DNA of 27,521 bases from Aliicoccus persicus_A (GTDB lineage: Bacteria; Bacillota; Bacilli; Staphylococcales; Salinicoccaceae). Every line of letters starts with the position of its first letter. Position 1 is the first letter of the stretch. The position numbers were made by a program, and so were the translations under genes. This document shows, in pieces, positions 16,219-24,164 of the stretch. The notes under the pieces are model-generated. The model made no database searches and was not told the origin of the DNA. It saw only the letters and a list, made by a program, of their open reading frames with translations. The stretch is taken from assembly GCA_020741755.1 (NCBI GenBank), contig DYYI01000047.1, positions 1 to 27,521 on the forward strand, given 5' to 3'.

Positions 16219-16395
16219 TTAGATTAATTCGATGACGTAAGTAATGACTAAGTCGATTGCATAGAAAAATGCTAAGAAGAAAATAACTGCAATTGCGACT
16301 AGTATTGTGTATTTTACGACTTCTTGACCTGTTGGCCAGTGAACCTTTTTCATTTCACTAATAACATTCGCTAAGAAGTTTCGGTTATTATTCAC
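16219..16395 (-). CDS. secE: Preprotein translocase subunit SecE
   Basis: SecE is the small membrane subunit that clamps SecY in the protein-export channel. This 58-residue gene starts with GTG, nine bases after AGGAGG. It reads MNNNRNFLANVISEMKKVHW then PTGQEVVKYT, followed by one membrane helix (about residues 31-52) and a short end VIELI. The amphipathic segment SEMKKVHWPTGQEVV before the helix is the SecE signature. It precedes nusG, as in most bacteria. The usual upstream neighbour rpmG (ribosomal protein L33) is missing: only 59 bases lie between it and sigH. Confidence 0.96.
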   Translation of the reverse strand: MNNNRNFLANVISEMKKVHWPTGQEVVKYTILVAIAVIFFLAFFYAIDLVITYVIELI

Positions 16396-16454
16396 TCAAA
16401 TATTCCTCCTACAAACATTAAGTTCGAGTGCTCTTCGGACATGTGTACTCATTC

Positions 16455-17036
16455 TTAAATACTATAACTATTATGTGTTTCGTTGTCAATTGGAACTAAC
16501 ATTGGGTGATATTTCACTTTGTTTCGCATCCGATAAAAAGCGTTTGTGTAGCTCGAGTCATCAAGACCGAGCGTTTCACGTACTTCCATCGGTGATTGTC
16601 CTGTCATTAAACCGCTCAATACCGAACGTTCTAACTGACTAAAACGTGCCGATGATTCAATTTTTTCTAGCGATTCACGCATCATTTCAATTCCCAGCAG
16701 GCGATCCTCAGGCAAGCGTTCTATATCTTCATCAATAAAATCGATCAATTCTTTTTTTACATGAACATATGAGCGGCGAATTCTTTGAACGATCGCTTCG
16801 CGCTGTGCGATCTTTATGAGTTCAAAACGAAACGTGCGATACGCATAATGTTCAAAATGACCTAACTCAGGATTATACTTGCGGCATAATCGGAGCGTTA
16901 ACATCATCAGATCTTGAAAAATATCTTCGTGATTATTGTAATCCATGATAAATGTTCGAATCATATACTCTGTCCGATCAAACAGGTAGGCATAGATGTG
17001 TTCAAACGCTTCTATATCACCTTTCGCAAAGGCCAC
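16455..17036 (-). CDS. sigH: Sigma-H family sigma factor, unclear start
   Basis: This is the staphylococcal-type SigH, a fast-diverging member of the sigma-70 family linked in S. aureus to competence genes. Region 2 can be followed through GDIEAFEHIYAYLFDRTEYM, NHEDIFQDLMMLTLRLCRKY (a region 2.2-like core-binding helix) and YRTFRFELIKIAQRE. A C-terminal region 4 helix-turn-helix follows (FSQLERSVLSGLMTGQSPME then a VRETLGLDDSSYTNAFYRMR helix). The coordinates use the only in-frame GTG, which gives 193 residues but has no ribosome site. The frame stays open and protein-like upstream (DYRAIDHAAVAFAKGD), so the true N terminus is probably longer. Position between yacP and secE supports the identity. 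Confidence 0.85.
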   Translation of the reverse strand: MAFAKGDIEAFEHIYAYLFDRTEYMIRTFIMDYNNHEDIFQDLMMLTLRLCRKYNPELGHFEHYAYRTFRFELIKIAQREAIVQRIRRSYVHVKKELIDFIDEDIERLPEDRLLGIEMMRESLEKIESSARFSQLERSVLSGLMTGQSPMEVRETLGLDDSSYTNAFYRMRNKVKYHPMLVPIDNETHNSYSI

Positions 17037-17098
17037 TGCAGCATGATCAATCGCTCGATAATCTTTTTCACCACAAAAGAATACAATTTGCCGAATCG

Positions 17099-17127
17099 TA
17101 TATATCGCACTCGCCCACTTCCGTCAA
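17099..17127 (-). promoter_or_regulatory. Possible promoter of sigH
   Basis: -35 TTGACG (17122-17127), exactly 17 bases, -10 TATATA (17099-17104) on the minus strand in the yacP-sigH gap. Transcription would begin near 17092, about 56 bases before the GTG. An imperfect inverted repeat (GATTAACT against AGTTAAATC) lies just upstream, around 17128-17155. Confidence 0.6.
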
Positions 17128-17175
17128 TGATTTAACTGAAGTATATAAAGTTAATCACGTACGAGCAACTGCACG

Positions 17176-17700
17176 TTATGTACCGCGTCGCAGTTTTTCA
17201 AGTTTTGCTAAAACTTGTTGGTCGACGTTCAATCGCTGACGCGGTTTTTGACTTAAATCACCAGAGATTTTCTTACGAATTTTGTTTTTAGAGAATCGCA
17301 ATGACTCCCACATCTCCCGGCTTGATTTACGCAATGCGCCGAGACCAAAAATTGTTTTTTGTTCACTGTAGTCACTCGTTACGACAGTGATTTCTGTCAG
17401 ATGCTTATTGTAATTCTGTTGGACGAAGCGTTCGATATATTCATCTGCCGTCTCTTTCTCTTTCGTATAGACGACAGTGATGCCATAATAATCAAGTATC
17501 GTCTCCGTAGAATTCACCATATATGCATCGAAGACACAAGTGATGTCGTAAGTCGAAGTGGCACCATATTCTGCTAAATGGGAAAGCAGTTGCTCACGTG
17601 CACCTTCAAGTGATATTTTTGACTCTGCACTGAGCGCTCGATCTGCACCGATTAAATTATAGCCATCTACCAATAAAATTCTAGACTTCTTTTTCATCAT
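17176..17700 (-). CDS. yacP: NYN-domain ribonuclease YacP (Rae1)
   Basis: Proteins of this family carry a PIN-like NYN nuclease domain; the Bacillus member Rae1 enters the ribosomal A site and cuts mRNA in a translation-dependent way. The 174-residue product begins MMKKKSRILLVDGYNLIGAD, with the first acidic residue of the active site in LLVDGYN (Asp11). Further conserved acids are in DITCVFDAYMV and the segment VVTSDYSEQKTIFGLGA. The C terminus is basic and probably binds rRNA or mRNA. ATG follows AAAGGG by seven bases; the start is three bases after the rlmB stop, so translation is likely coupled. Equivalent position after rlmB is kept across Firmicutes. Confidence 0.93.
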   Translation of the reverse strand: MMKKKSRILLVDGYNLIGADRALSAESKISLEGAREQLLSHLAEYGATSTYDITCVFDAYMVNSTETILDYYGITVVYTKEKETADEYIERFVQQNYNKHLTEITVVTSDYSEQKTIFGLGALRKSSREMWESLRFSKNKIRKKISGDLSQKPRQRLNVDQQVLAKLEKLRRGT

Positions 17701-17703
17701 GTA

Positions 17704-18444
17704 TCATCCCTTTGAAGTACGTGGTTGATGCTTTCGGTACACCTCATACATAAGCAACGCTGCAGATACGGAAGCATTTAAACTCGACACTGTACCCACC
17801 ATAGGAATCGTCACTGTGAAATCACACTTTTCTAACGTTTTCTTGCTAATACCACTACCTTCATTGCCGATGATAATCGCTAAATTCACATCACCTGGAA
17901 TATCTCGATAGTCCGTTTTCGCTCCACCATCTGTACCAACGATCCAAAAACCGGCGTCCTTCAACTGATCAATCGTCTGGTTGATATTTCCGACGCGAGA
18001 GACAGGTACATGTTGAATGGCACCTGTAGATGTTTTCGCCACAGTTGAAGTCAATCCGACTGCTCGATGTTTTGGAATAATGATACCTTTGAAACCTGTC
18101 GCATCCGCAGTTCTTAAAATTGAACCGAGATTATGTGGGTCCTCGAGTCCATCTAAAATCATGACATGACTATTCGGATGCTCACATTTCGCAATCAATT
18201 CTTTAATGTCCATGTAATCCTGTGGACTCGTCATCGCTAAGACACCTTGATGCCGTTCATCCGTTAAACCATCCAGTTTGTTTTTAGGCGCAAACTGTAC
18301 ATTTACTTTGTTCGCTTTCGCCAGTTTTAAAATATCTTCCAACTGTCCGCGGTTCGCACTATCTTGTACGAATATTTTGTTGATTGTCTGTTCAGAACGA
18401 AGCAACGCTTTCACTGCATGTCTACCTGCTACGACCTCTTCCAT
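17704..18444 (-). CDS. rlmB: 23S rRNA 2'-O-methyltransferase, RlmB type
   Basis: A SpoU-family (SPOUT, trefoil-knot) methyltransferase expected to methylate the ribose of a guanosine in domain V of 23S rRNA. The 246-residue product starts at MEEVVAGRHAVKALLRSEQT; an in-frame start seven codons earlier overlaps mrnC. The N-terminal L30e-like RNA-binding domain spans about 1-80. The SPOUT motifs are DGLEDPHNLGSILRTADATG (about 105-124), IIIGNEGSGISKKTLE (about 191-206) and IPMVGTVSSLNASVSAALLM (about 214-233). The start ATG is one base after the mrnC stop (TGATATG). The same cysS-mrnC-rlmB-yacP order occurs in Bacillus and Staphylococcus. Confidence 0.95.
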   Translation of the reverse strand: MEEVVAGRHAVKALLRSEQTINKIFVQDSANRGQLEDILKLAKANKVNVQFAPKNKLDGLTDERHQGVLAMTSPQDYMDIKELIAKCEHPNSHVMILDGLEDPHNLGSILRTADATGFKGIIIPKHRAVGLTSTVAKTSTGAIQHVPVSRVGNINQTIDQLKDAGFWIVGTDGGAKTDYRDIPGDVNLAIIIGNEGSGISKKTLEKCDFTVTIPMVGTVSSLNASVSAALLMYEVYRKHQPRTSKG

Positions 18445-18445
18445 A

Positions 18446-18841
18446 TCATTCACCACACTTCTCATATATTATTTCAAAAATTTCATGGAGTCGATCATCA
18501 TTTTGATCCATCTTATAGTAACCAATAATTGCTTCAAGTGCCGTCGCTAGACGATACTCTTCTTTTGATGCATTTTTCGCTCTTGTTTGCGTACTTTTAT
18601 TTTTAGCACGGTTAATGATGTCCAATTCATCAGCATCAAAGAAATCGATCTCTATTAAATACTCTAAACACTTGGCTTGAAAACGAGCACTTTCAATCGT
18701 TGCATATTTTTGGTGCAATGCATTTGGTTTACTATATGGATGCAATCGCAACAGAAGCGTGCGTATGCGTGCTGCGTAAACTGCATCTCCCACTTGTGCA
18801 ATAGAAACGAGATTCATCATGGCACGTTTTTCTTTATCCAC
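18446..18841 (-). CDS. mrnC: Mini-ribonuclease 3
   Basis: Mini-III is an RNase III-like enzyme without the double-stranded-RNA-binding domain; it trims the 23S rRNA ends as a dimer. The 131-residue product shows the catalytic helix VSIAQVGDAVYAARIR with the essential Asp, and the second acidic motif EYRLATALEAIIGYY. The GTG start at 18841 overlaps the end of cysS by eight bases (reading CGTGGATAA); an ATG at 18820 is the other candidate, and neither has a strong ribosome site, which suggests coupling to cysS translation. The stop codon is one base before the rlmB ATG. Confidence 0.93.
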   Translation of the reverse strand: MDKEKRAMMNLVSIAQVGDAVYAARIRTLLLRLHPYSKPNALHQKYATIESARFQAKCLEYLIEIDFFDADELDIINRAKNKSTQTRAKNASKEEYRLATALEAIIGYYKMDQNDDRLHEIFEIIYEKCGE

Positions 18842-20228
18842 GTTTAAATCTCACACCGTTTTTCGTATCTTCAAGGATGATGTTTTGCTCTTTTAAGTAA
18901 TCTCTAATCTCATCCGCTCGTGCGAAATCTTTATTGTTACGCGCTGTATTTCGCTCTTCAATGAGTTTTTCAATCTCTTCATCTAGGAGAACTTCTTCAG
19001 TATCAAGCGTGACACCGAGCACTTCTTTATAAGCGATATGCGCATCGATGAATCGTTGCAAAACATGTGTGCTTGTTGATGGGCGACGTAAATATTTATT
19101 TGTTTCAGACACAAGGTCATGCCAAGCTGTCACTGCATTTGCCGTATTGAAATCATCGTTCATATGATTTTCAAACGCAGCTAAGTTCGCATCGATAATA
19201 TCTTCAACGACCTTATCCGGCTCATCTAGAACAGCTGATTCTAAACGTGCAACCGCTTCTTGATAACTGTCCTGAATGCGTTTCAAACCATTACCTGCCG
19301 CTTCAACGAGTTCGCGGTTGTAGTTGATTGGGTTGCGATAATGTACGCTCATCATGAAGAAGCGCAACACATTCGGATCGATCTCTTTAATGATGTCATT
19401 CACCAAGATAAAGTTCCCGAGTGACTTACTCATCTTCGTATTATCAATGTTGATGTATCCGTTGTGCATCCAATAATTCGCGAATGTTTTATCTGTGCGG
19501 CACTGACTTTGTGCAATTTCGTTCTCGTGGTGTGGGAATGTTAAATCTTGACCACCAGCATGTATATCAATCGTATCGCCGAGGTGTTTACGTGCCATCA
19601 CTGAACACTCGATGTGCCAGCCTGGTCGACCTTCACCCCACGGAGAATCCCACTTAATTTCATTGTCTTTCGCTTGCTTCCACAATGCAAAATCTAGAGG
19701 ATCATTTTTCTTCTCACCAGCTTCTATACGCGCGCCGACTCTTAAATCATCGACCGACTGTTGTGATAGCTGACCGTAGTCATCAAATGCACGCGTCTTA
19801 AAGTAAACGTCACCATCTGATTCATATGCATAGCCTTTTTCAATCAACACTTCAATAAAGTCCACGATGTCTTCCATGTGATCCATCACACGTGGATGTA
19901 CTGTCGCTTTCTTTACATTCAATGCACCTGTATCATTAAAGAATGCTTCAATAAAACGTTCAGCAATCGCAGGCACTTCTTCTCCGAGCTCTTGGCTCGC
20001 CTTAATCAACTTGTCATCTACATCCGTAAAGTTTGCAACATACTTTACATCAAATCCTGAGTACTCTAAATAGCGTCTCACTGTATCAAAGACAATTGCT
20101 GGTCTCGCATTTCCGATGTGTATATAGTTATACACCGTTGGACCACACACATACATCTTCACTTTTCCTGGTTCAATCGGTTCAAACGTTTCTTTCTTGC
20201 GCGTCAATGTGTTGTAAATCTTAATCAT
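18834..20228 (-). CDS. cysS: Cysteinyl-tRNA synthetase
   Basis: A class I synthetase that charges tRNA-Cys. The product has 464 residues from ATG after AAAGGGAGGATAAAA; a 12-residue longer reading begins inside the T-box terminator and is rejected. Visible are the zinc ligand Cys28 in VCGPTVYNY, the HIGN form of the HIGH motif (37-40), the second zinc region HIECSVMARKHLG with GGQDLTFPHHENE, and KMSKSLGNF. The C-terminal helical DALR-type anticodon domain follows. Expression should be controlled by the upstream Cys T-box. In related Firmicutes cysE stands between gltX and cysS; here cysS is alone after the T-box. Confidence 0.98.
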   Translation of the reverse strand: MIKIYNTLTRKKETFEPIEPGKVKMYVCGPTVYNYIHIGNARPAIVFDTVRRYLEYSGFDVKYVANFTDVDDKLIKASQELGEEVPAIAERFIEAFFNDTGALNVKKATVHPRVMDHMEDIVDFIEVLIEKGYAYESDGDVYFKTRAFDDYGQLSQQSVDDLRVGARIEAGEKKNDPLDFALWKQAKDNEIKWDSPWGEGRPGWHIECSVMARKHLGDTIDIHAGGQDLTFPHHENEIAQSQCRTDKTFANYWMHNGYINIDNTKMSKSLGNFILVNDIIKEIDPNVLRFFMMSVHYRNPINYNRELVEAAGNGLKRIQDSYQEAVARLESAVLDEPDKVVEDIIDANLAAFENHMNDDFNTANAVTAWHDLVSETNKYLRRPSTSTHVLQRFIDAHIAYKEVLGVTLDTEEVLLDEEIEKLIEERNTARNNKDFARADEIRDYLKEQNIILEDTKNGVRFKRG

Positions 20229-20249
20229 TTTTATCCTCCCTTTTTCTTT

Positions 20250-20422
20250 TAAAAAGAAAAACACCTCAGCCCGATAACGGACAGAGGTGTTATTAACACG
20301 GTTCCACTCTGGTTCACTATTTTTAAATAGCCTTTAAATATTAAGCTGTTGCAATTCGAAAGAGTTTTCGTTATCTTCCCACCACCAGATAATCTCTAAA
20401 TGTCCATACCTCTTTCTACTCA
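20250..20422 (-). promoter_or_regulatory. T-box riboswitch, cysteine type
   Basis: This leader senses uncharged tRNA. Minus-strand landmarks in order: a stem I with GAAAGAG pairing CTCTTTC, a GGTGGTGGGA loop inside GATTATC/GATAAC, then GAATTGCAAC, in which TGC (complement of 20351-20353) is the likely specifier codon for Cys. The T-box sequence AGAGTGGAACCGTG follows (20297-20310), with TGGAACC as the tRNA acceptor-binding core, and then a terminator. It lies directly before cysS, in agreement with a Cys specifier. T-box identity is firm; the exact specifier alignment is less so. Confidence 0.9.
20256..20291 (-). terminator. T-box terminator before cysS
   Basis: AACACCTC (minus strand, 20284-20291) pairs with GAGGTGTT (20260-20267), with a further inner stem GTCCG/CGGGC, followed by TTTTTC. 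The antiterminator would use the T-box sequence just upstream. The terminator ends 31 bases before the cysS ATG. Confidence 0.9.
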
Positions 20423-20428
20423 TGTCTA

Positions 20429-20456
20429 TTATTATCGAAATGAACAGACACGTCAA
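20429..20456 (-). promoter_or_regulatory. Promoter of the cysS T-box transcript
   Basis: -35 TTGACG (20451-20456), 16-base spacer, -10 TAATAA (20429-20434), twelve bases after the gltX stop codon. It places transcription initiation just before stem I of the T-box. Confidence 0.7.
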
Positions 20457-20468
20457 ATACATTGTTCT

Positions 20469-21926
20469 TTAAATGCGTGCGTTAATTCTCTCCAGTGCAA
20501 CCTCTCTACCAATTAATGCAATAGCATCTGGTAATTCAGGCCCGCGTGTTTCTCCTGTCACTGCAGCACGCACAGGCATGAACAACTGTTTCCCTTTAAA
20601 GCCTGTTGATTTTTGCACGGATTTAATTGCTGCTTTCACCTGGTCTGGTGTAAATTCTTCTGCTGGAACTTCTGTAAATGCATCGCGAAGTGCCGGCAGT
20701 AATTCTGGAATATGTTCTTGTGATAATACCGCTTCTGCATCTCCAGAGTAACTCAACTCTGGTTTGAAGAACTGCTCGCTCAGTTCCACAATTTCAGCAG
20801 CATAGCTCATTTGTGGCTGATAAAGCGCTACTAAACGACGTGCCCAATCTTCCTGTTCTGCAGTGCGTTCTTTTTCCACTAGACCTTCAGCTTCTAAAAA
20901 CTGAACAGCCATATTGAACACTGTATCGCTATCTTTCGTCTTCATATACTGGTTATTGATCCACATTAATTTTTGCTTATCAAAGAATGCTGGTGACTTT
21001 GACAATCGTTTTTCATCGAATAGCTTGATGAATTCTTCTTGGCTAAATACTTCCTCTTCACCTTCAGGCGTCCATCCGAGCAATGTGATGAAGTTGAACA
21101 ATGCTTCTGGTAAATAACCTAAATCTTTGTATTGTTCAATGAACTGAAGAATACCTGCATCACGCTTCGATAACTTTTTCTTCTGCTCATTAACGATCAA
21201 TGTCATGTGACCAAACTGTGGATAGTCCCAACCTAGCGCCTCATAAACCATCATCTGTTTCGGTGTATTTGAAATGTGATCATCACCGCGTAACACATGT
21301 GAAATCTCCATCAAATGATCATCGATAGCACATGCAAAGTTGTATGTTGCCATTCCATCTTTTTTCATGATGACCCAGTCACCGATATTGTTTGAATCAA
21401 ACGATACGTCACCTTTTACGATGTCATCAAATGTGTATGTGACATTTTGTGGTACTCGGATACGTACGCTCGGTTCGCGTCCTTCATCAATCAATGCTTG
21501 CTCTTCAGCAGATGATAAGTTCGCATGTTTTCCACCATAGCGTGGCATCACACCGCGTGCAATTTGCTCTTCACGCTCAGCTTCAAGCTCTTCAGACGTC
21601 ATATAGCAGCGATATGCTTTTCCTTCTTCAATGAGTTGTTCTGCATATTTCTGATAAATTTCTCTGCGCTCAGATTGACGATACGGACCGTATCCACCGT
21701 CTTGATCGACAGACTCATCCCAATCAATACCAAGCCATTTTAAGTTTCTTAACTGTGATTCTTCACCTGCTTCAATGTTTCGTGCAGTATCTGTATCTTC
21801 CACACGGATGATGAAGTCTCCACCTTTAGAACGGGCAAACAAATAGTTAAATAATGCCGTTCTCGCATTTCCTATATGTAAAAAACCCGTTGGACTAGGG
21901 GCATATCTTAAACGCACTTTACTCAT
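20469..21926 (-). CDS. gltX: Glutamyl-tRNA synthetase
   Basis: A class I synthetase, probably of the non-discriminating kind that also charges tRNA-Gln in Firmicutes that use the amidotransferase route; that is family inference. The 485-residue product has YAPSPTGFLHIGNART (HIGH motif at 17-20), FIIRVEDTD, the loop with LRGDDHISNTPKQ, and the KMSKS equivalent KKLSKRDAG. The C-terminal anticodon-binding half is helical and ends REVALERINARI. The ATG overlaps the ispF stop codon (ATGA), so gltX is translated as the last gene of the radA-yacL-ispD-ispF-gltX set. There is no terminator hairpin obvious in the 12 bases before the next promoter. Confidence 0.98.
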   Translation of the reverse strand: MSKVRLRYAPSPTGFLHIGNARTALFNYLFARSKGGDFIIRVEDTDTARNIEAGEESQLRNLKWLGIDWDESVDQDGGYGPYRQSERREIYQKYAEQLIEEGKAYRCYMTSEELEAEREEQIARGVMPRYGGKHANLSSAEEQALIDEGREPSVRIRVPQNVTYTFDDIVKGDVSFDSNNIGDWVIMKKDGMATYNFACAIDDHLMEISHVLRGDDHISNTPKQMMVYEALGWDYPQFGHMTLIVNEQKKKLSKRDAGILQFIEQYKDLGYLPEALFNFITLLGWTPEGEEEVFSQEEFIKLFDEKRLSKSPAFFDKQKLMWINNQYMKTKDSDTVFNMAVQFLEAEGLVEKERTAEQEDWARRLVALYQPQMSYAAEIVELSEQFFKPELSYSGDAEAVLSQEHIPELLPALRDAFTEVPAEEFTPDQVKAAIKSVQKSTGFKGKQLFMPVRAAVTGETRGPELPDAIALIGREVALERINARI

Positions 21927-22411
21927 GACAATTCCTCCATTTTCTTAAGCAATACGACAGCTTCCGCTGCCATACCTTCTTCTCGGCCAGTAAATCCTAA
22001 TTTTTCAGTTGTTGTCGCTTTTATATTAACATGATTTATCGGTACATTTAATAAACTTGCAACGACTTCACGCATGTCATCGATGTGCGGTCGCAATTTT
22101 GGCTGTTCTGCCATAACGGTTGCATCAATATTATTCACTTCATAATTCATATCAGTCATCTTCTCTACAACTTCACGCAGTAGTACTTTAGAATCCAAAT
22201 CTTTGTTGGCTGCATCCGTATCCGGGAAAAACTTCCCAATATCACCGAGTGCAAGCGCCCCAAGTATACTATCTGCGATTGTATGCAATAATACATCCGC
22301 ATCGGAGTGACCAATCAACCCTTGATGATGATCGATTTCTATACCACCGAGAATTAGCGGTCGGTCTTTATCGAATGCGTGTACATCAAATCCATGACCT
22401 ATTCTAAACAT
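21923..22411 (-). CDS. ispF: 2-C-methyl-D-erythritol 2,4-cyclodiphosphate synthase
   Basis: IspF catalyses the cyclisation step of the MEP isoprenoid pathway, releasing CMP, as a trimer with a zinc ion. The 162-residue product begins MFRIGHGFDVHAFDKDRP. The zinc ligands Asp9, His11 and His43 are visible in FDVHAF and HSDADVLLH. The region IKATTTEKLGFTGREEGMA is the family signature near the C terminus. ATG lies four bases after GGGTAGGGATAA ends and overlaps the end of ispD by eight bases; ten upstream in-frame residues are rejected. The ispD-ispF-gltX order is that of Bacillus; S. aureus lacks these genes because it uses mevalonate. Confidence 0.97.
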   Translation of the reverse strand: MFRIGHGFDVHAFDKDRPLILGGIEIDHHQGLIGHSDADVLLHTIADSILGALALGDIGKFFPDTDAANKDLDSKVLLREVVEKMTDMNYEVNNIDATVMAEQPKLRPHIDDMREVVASLLNVPINHVNIKATTTEKLGFTGREEGMAAEAVVLLKKMEELS

Positions 22412-23087
22412 GATTATCCCTACCCAATAGTATTCTTTCACCTGTTAACATATCATCTTGCGTCGTAATCTTAATGTTGTTGTAGTCTGATTCAACGACA
22501 TGGACGCGCTCACCGAGCGCTTCAACCATCATTGAATCGTCCGTGACGACGAGATTTTGTGCATACGCATGTTCATATGCGCGTTTTAATAAGGTATAAC
22601 TAAAAGCTTGTGGCGTATGCACCATTATGACTTCATCACGGTTTACCGTGTCTTTGACGATGGCTTGATTGACACGCTTTAGCGTATCTTTCGGACGCAC
22701 ACCACAGATGACAGCATCATTTGTTTGCACAGATTCATACAAAGCATTCAAAACACTTTTACTGATGAATGGTCTGGCACCGTCATGCACCATCACCCAT
22801 TCATGCTCTTCCATTTGCTGTAACATATTGTATATACTATCTTGGCGTTCATCGCCACCGTCAACGATCTCTTTTAGCTTTGAACTAAACGATAAAATTT
22901 CACTGAATATCTCACGTTCATCACGCTTCGTCGCAACATAGATTGCAGCACAATTTTCATCCGCTTCGAACTGTTCCACTGTATGCACAATGATTGGTAT
23001 ATCTAAAAGTGGTAGCAACATCTTATTCTGAGGCGCACCCATGCGTTTACCGCTACCTGCAGCAGGGATTAACACTGTGTAACTCAT
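22404..23087 (-). CDS. ispD: 2-C-methyl-D-erythritol 4-phosphate cytidylyltransferase
   Basis: IspD joins methylerythritol phosphate to CMP from CTP in the MEP pathway. The 227-residue product starts MSYTVLIPAAGSGKRMG, with the glycine-rich nucleotide loop at about 8-16 and a Lys in NKMLLPLLDIP. The motif VMVHDGARPFIS (about 98-109) and the segment VNRDEVIMVHTPQAF are typical, as is TDDSMMVEALGERVHVVESD. The start codon overlaps the yacL stop (ATGA), and the end overlaps ispF. A tarI/ispD2-type sugar cytidylyltransferase is the main alternative, but adjacency to ispF makes the MEP role much more likely. Confidence 0.95.
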   Translation of the reverse strand: MSYTVLIPAAGSGKRMGAPQNKMLLPLLDIPIIVHTVEQFEADENCAAIYVATKRDEREIFSEILSFSSKLKEIVDGGDERQDSIYNMLQQMEEHEWVMVHDGARPFISKSVLNALYESVQTNDAVICGVRPKDTLKRVNQAIVKDTVNRDEVIMVHTPQAFSYTLLKRAYEHAYAQNLVVTDDSMMVEALGERVHVVESDYNNIKITTQDDMLTGERILLGRDNHV

Positions 23088-24133
23088 GATGCTTCCACTT
23101 GTTTCGTAAATATAATACGCCCTGAATTCGTTTGTAAAACACTCTTAACTTCAGCTTTAATCTGCGTATTGACAAGATGTTTGCCACCTTCGACGACGAC
23201 CATCGTACCATCATCTAAATAACCGACGCCTTGTCCTTCTTCTTTACCAACACGAGAGACGAAGATATCTAACACGTCGCCTTGCGTAATCATCATGCGT
23301 ACGGCATCGGATAGTTCATTCACATTCAACACTTTGATCCCTTGAACCTGACACACTTTGTTTAAGTTATAATCGGTTGTTACGACAACGCCTTGATTAT
23401 CCTTCGCCAACTTAATGAGCTGTGCGTCCACATCGAGTTCTTTATAATCAATATCCAGTATCGATACATTATCACTCGCTTGTCTCAGTTCCGATAAAAG
23501 ATCGAGCCCCCGCTGACCTTTATCGCGTTTAACAGAGTCCGTAGCATCAGCAATGAGCTGCAGTTCATCGAGGACGAATTGTGGTACGACGATGTCACCT
23601 TCTAAAAATCCTGTTTTCACCACATCGATGATGCGACCGTCAATAATCGCACTTGTATCTAAATATTTTGTTGGTGAGTGTGACGTCTGCCTCTGAATTC
23701 TGTTGAGCAATGGTAACTGACTAAATGCTTCGTTGAATTTCTTGTGACCGAGTTGAAAACCAAGATAACCGAGAACGATTGCAAGTATAAATGGTATGAC
23801 ATTGTTGATGAGTGGAATTTCTATCATGCTAATTAAAAAAGATATTAGGACAGCAAGCAATAACCCAATGATCATACCAAGTGATGCAAATACGATATCC
23901 ATCACATTACTCTTGATTAACGACTCTTCAATTGCACGAATCCATCGTATAAGATATGGTATCGTCCAGTACAATGCGAGCGTAAAAACAACTGCACCGA
24001 CGACCCCGTGAACGAGCACGTTGTCAAAAATACCCGGTACATTATCAAACATTTCTACGATAAATGGTGCGCCGTAAATGCCGAGAGTTGCGCCGATAAT
24101 AATGAACCATGCATAGAGTAAATATTTAAGCAT
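23084..24133 (-). CDS. yacL: Membrane PIN/TRAM-domain protein YacL
   Basis: A 349-residue membrane protein of the YacL family. The N-terminal part has four hydrophobic segments (about residues 5-25, 39-62, 78-102 and 108-128). A cytoplasmic PIN nuclease domain follows, opening with KYLDTSAIIDGRIIDV (about 156-171) and holding FVLDELQLIADATDSVKRDK and VVVTTDYNLNKVCQ with conserved acids. A TRAM-type RNA-binding domain closes the chain (about 285-345: GQGVGYLDDGTMVVVEGG). The role is not well established; a membrane-attached RNase or toxin-like relic has been suggested for the family. ATG follows AAGGAGG. In Bacillus disA lies between radA and yacL; here only 31 bases do. Confidence 0.93.
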   Translation of the reverse strand: MLKYLLYAWFIIIGATLGIYGAPFIVEMFDNVPGIFDNVLVHGVVGAVVFTLALYWTIPYLIRWIRAIEESLIKSNVMDIVFASLGMIIGLLLAVLISFLISMIEIPLINNVIPFILAIVLGYLGFQLGHKKFNEAFSQLPLLNRIQRQTSHSPTKYLDTSAIIDGRIIDVVKTGFLEGDIVVPQFVLDELQLIADATDSVKRDKGQRGLDLLSELRQASDNVSILDIDYKELDVDAQLIKLAKDNQGVVVTTDYNLNKVCQVQGIKVLNVNELSDAVRMMITQGDVLDIFVSRVGKEEGQGVGYLDDGTMVVVEGGKHLVNTQIKAEVKSVLQTNSGRIIFTKQVEAS

Positions 24134-24164
24134 ATGTTGACCTCCTTTTATTATTTTTTAATGA

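Noticed and set aside
16382..16438. Short minus-strand frame MSTHVRRALELNVCRRNI before secE as a possible rpmG remnant
   Set aside because: It shows none of the L33 cysteine pairs or motifs, has no ribosome site, and overlaps the secE start.
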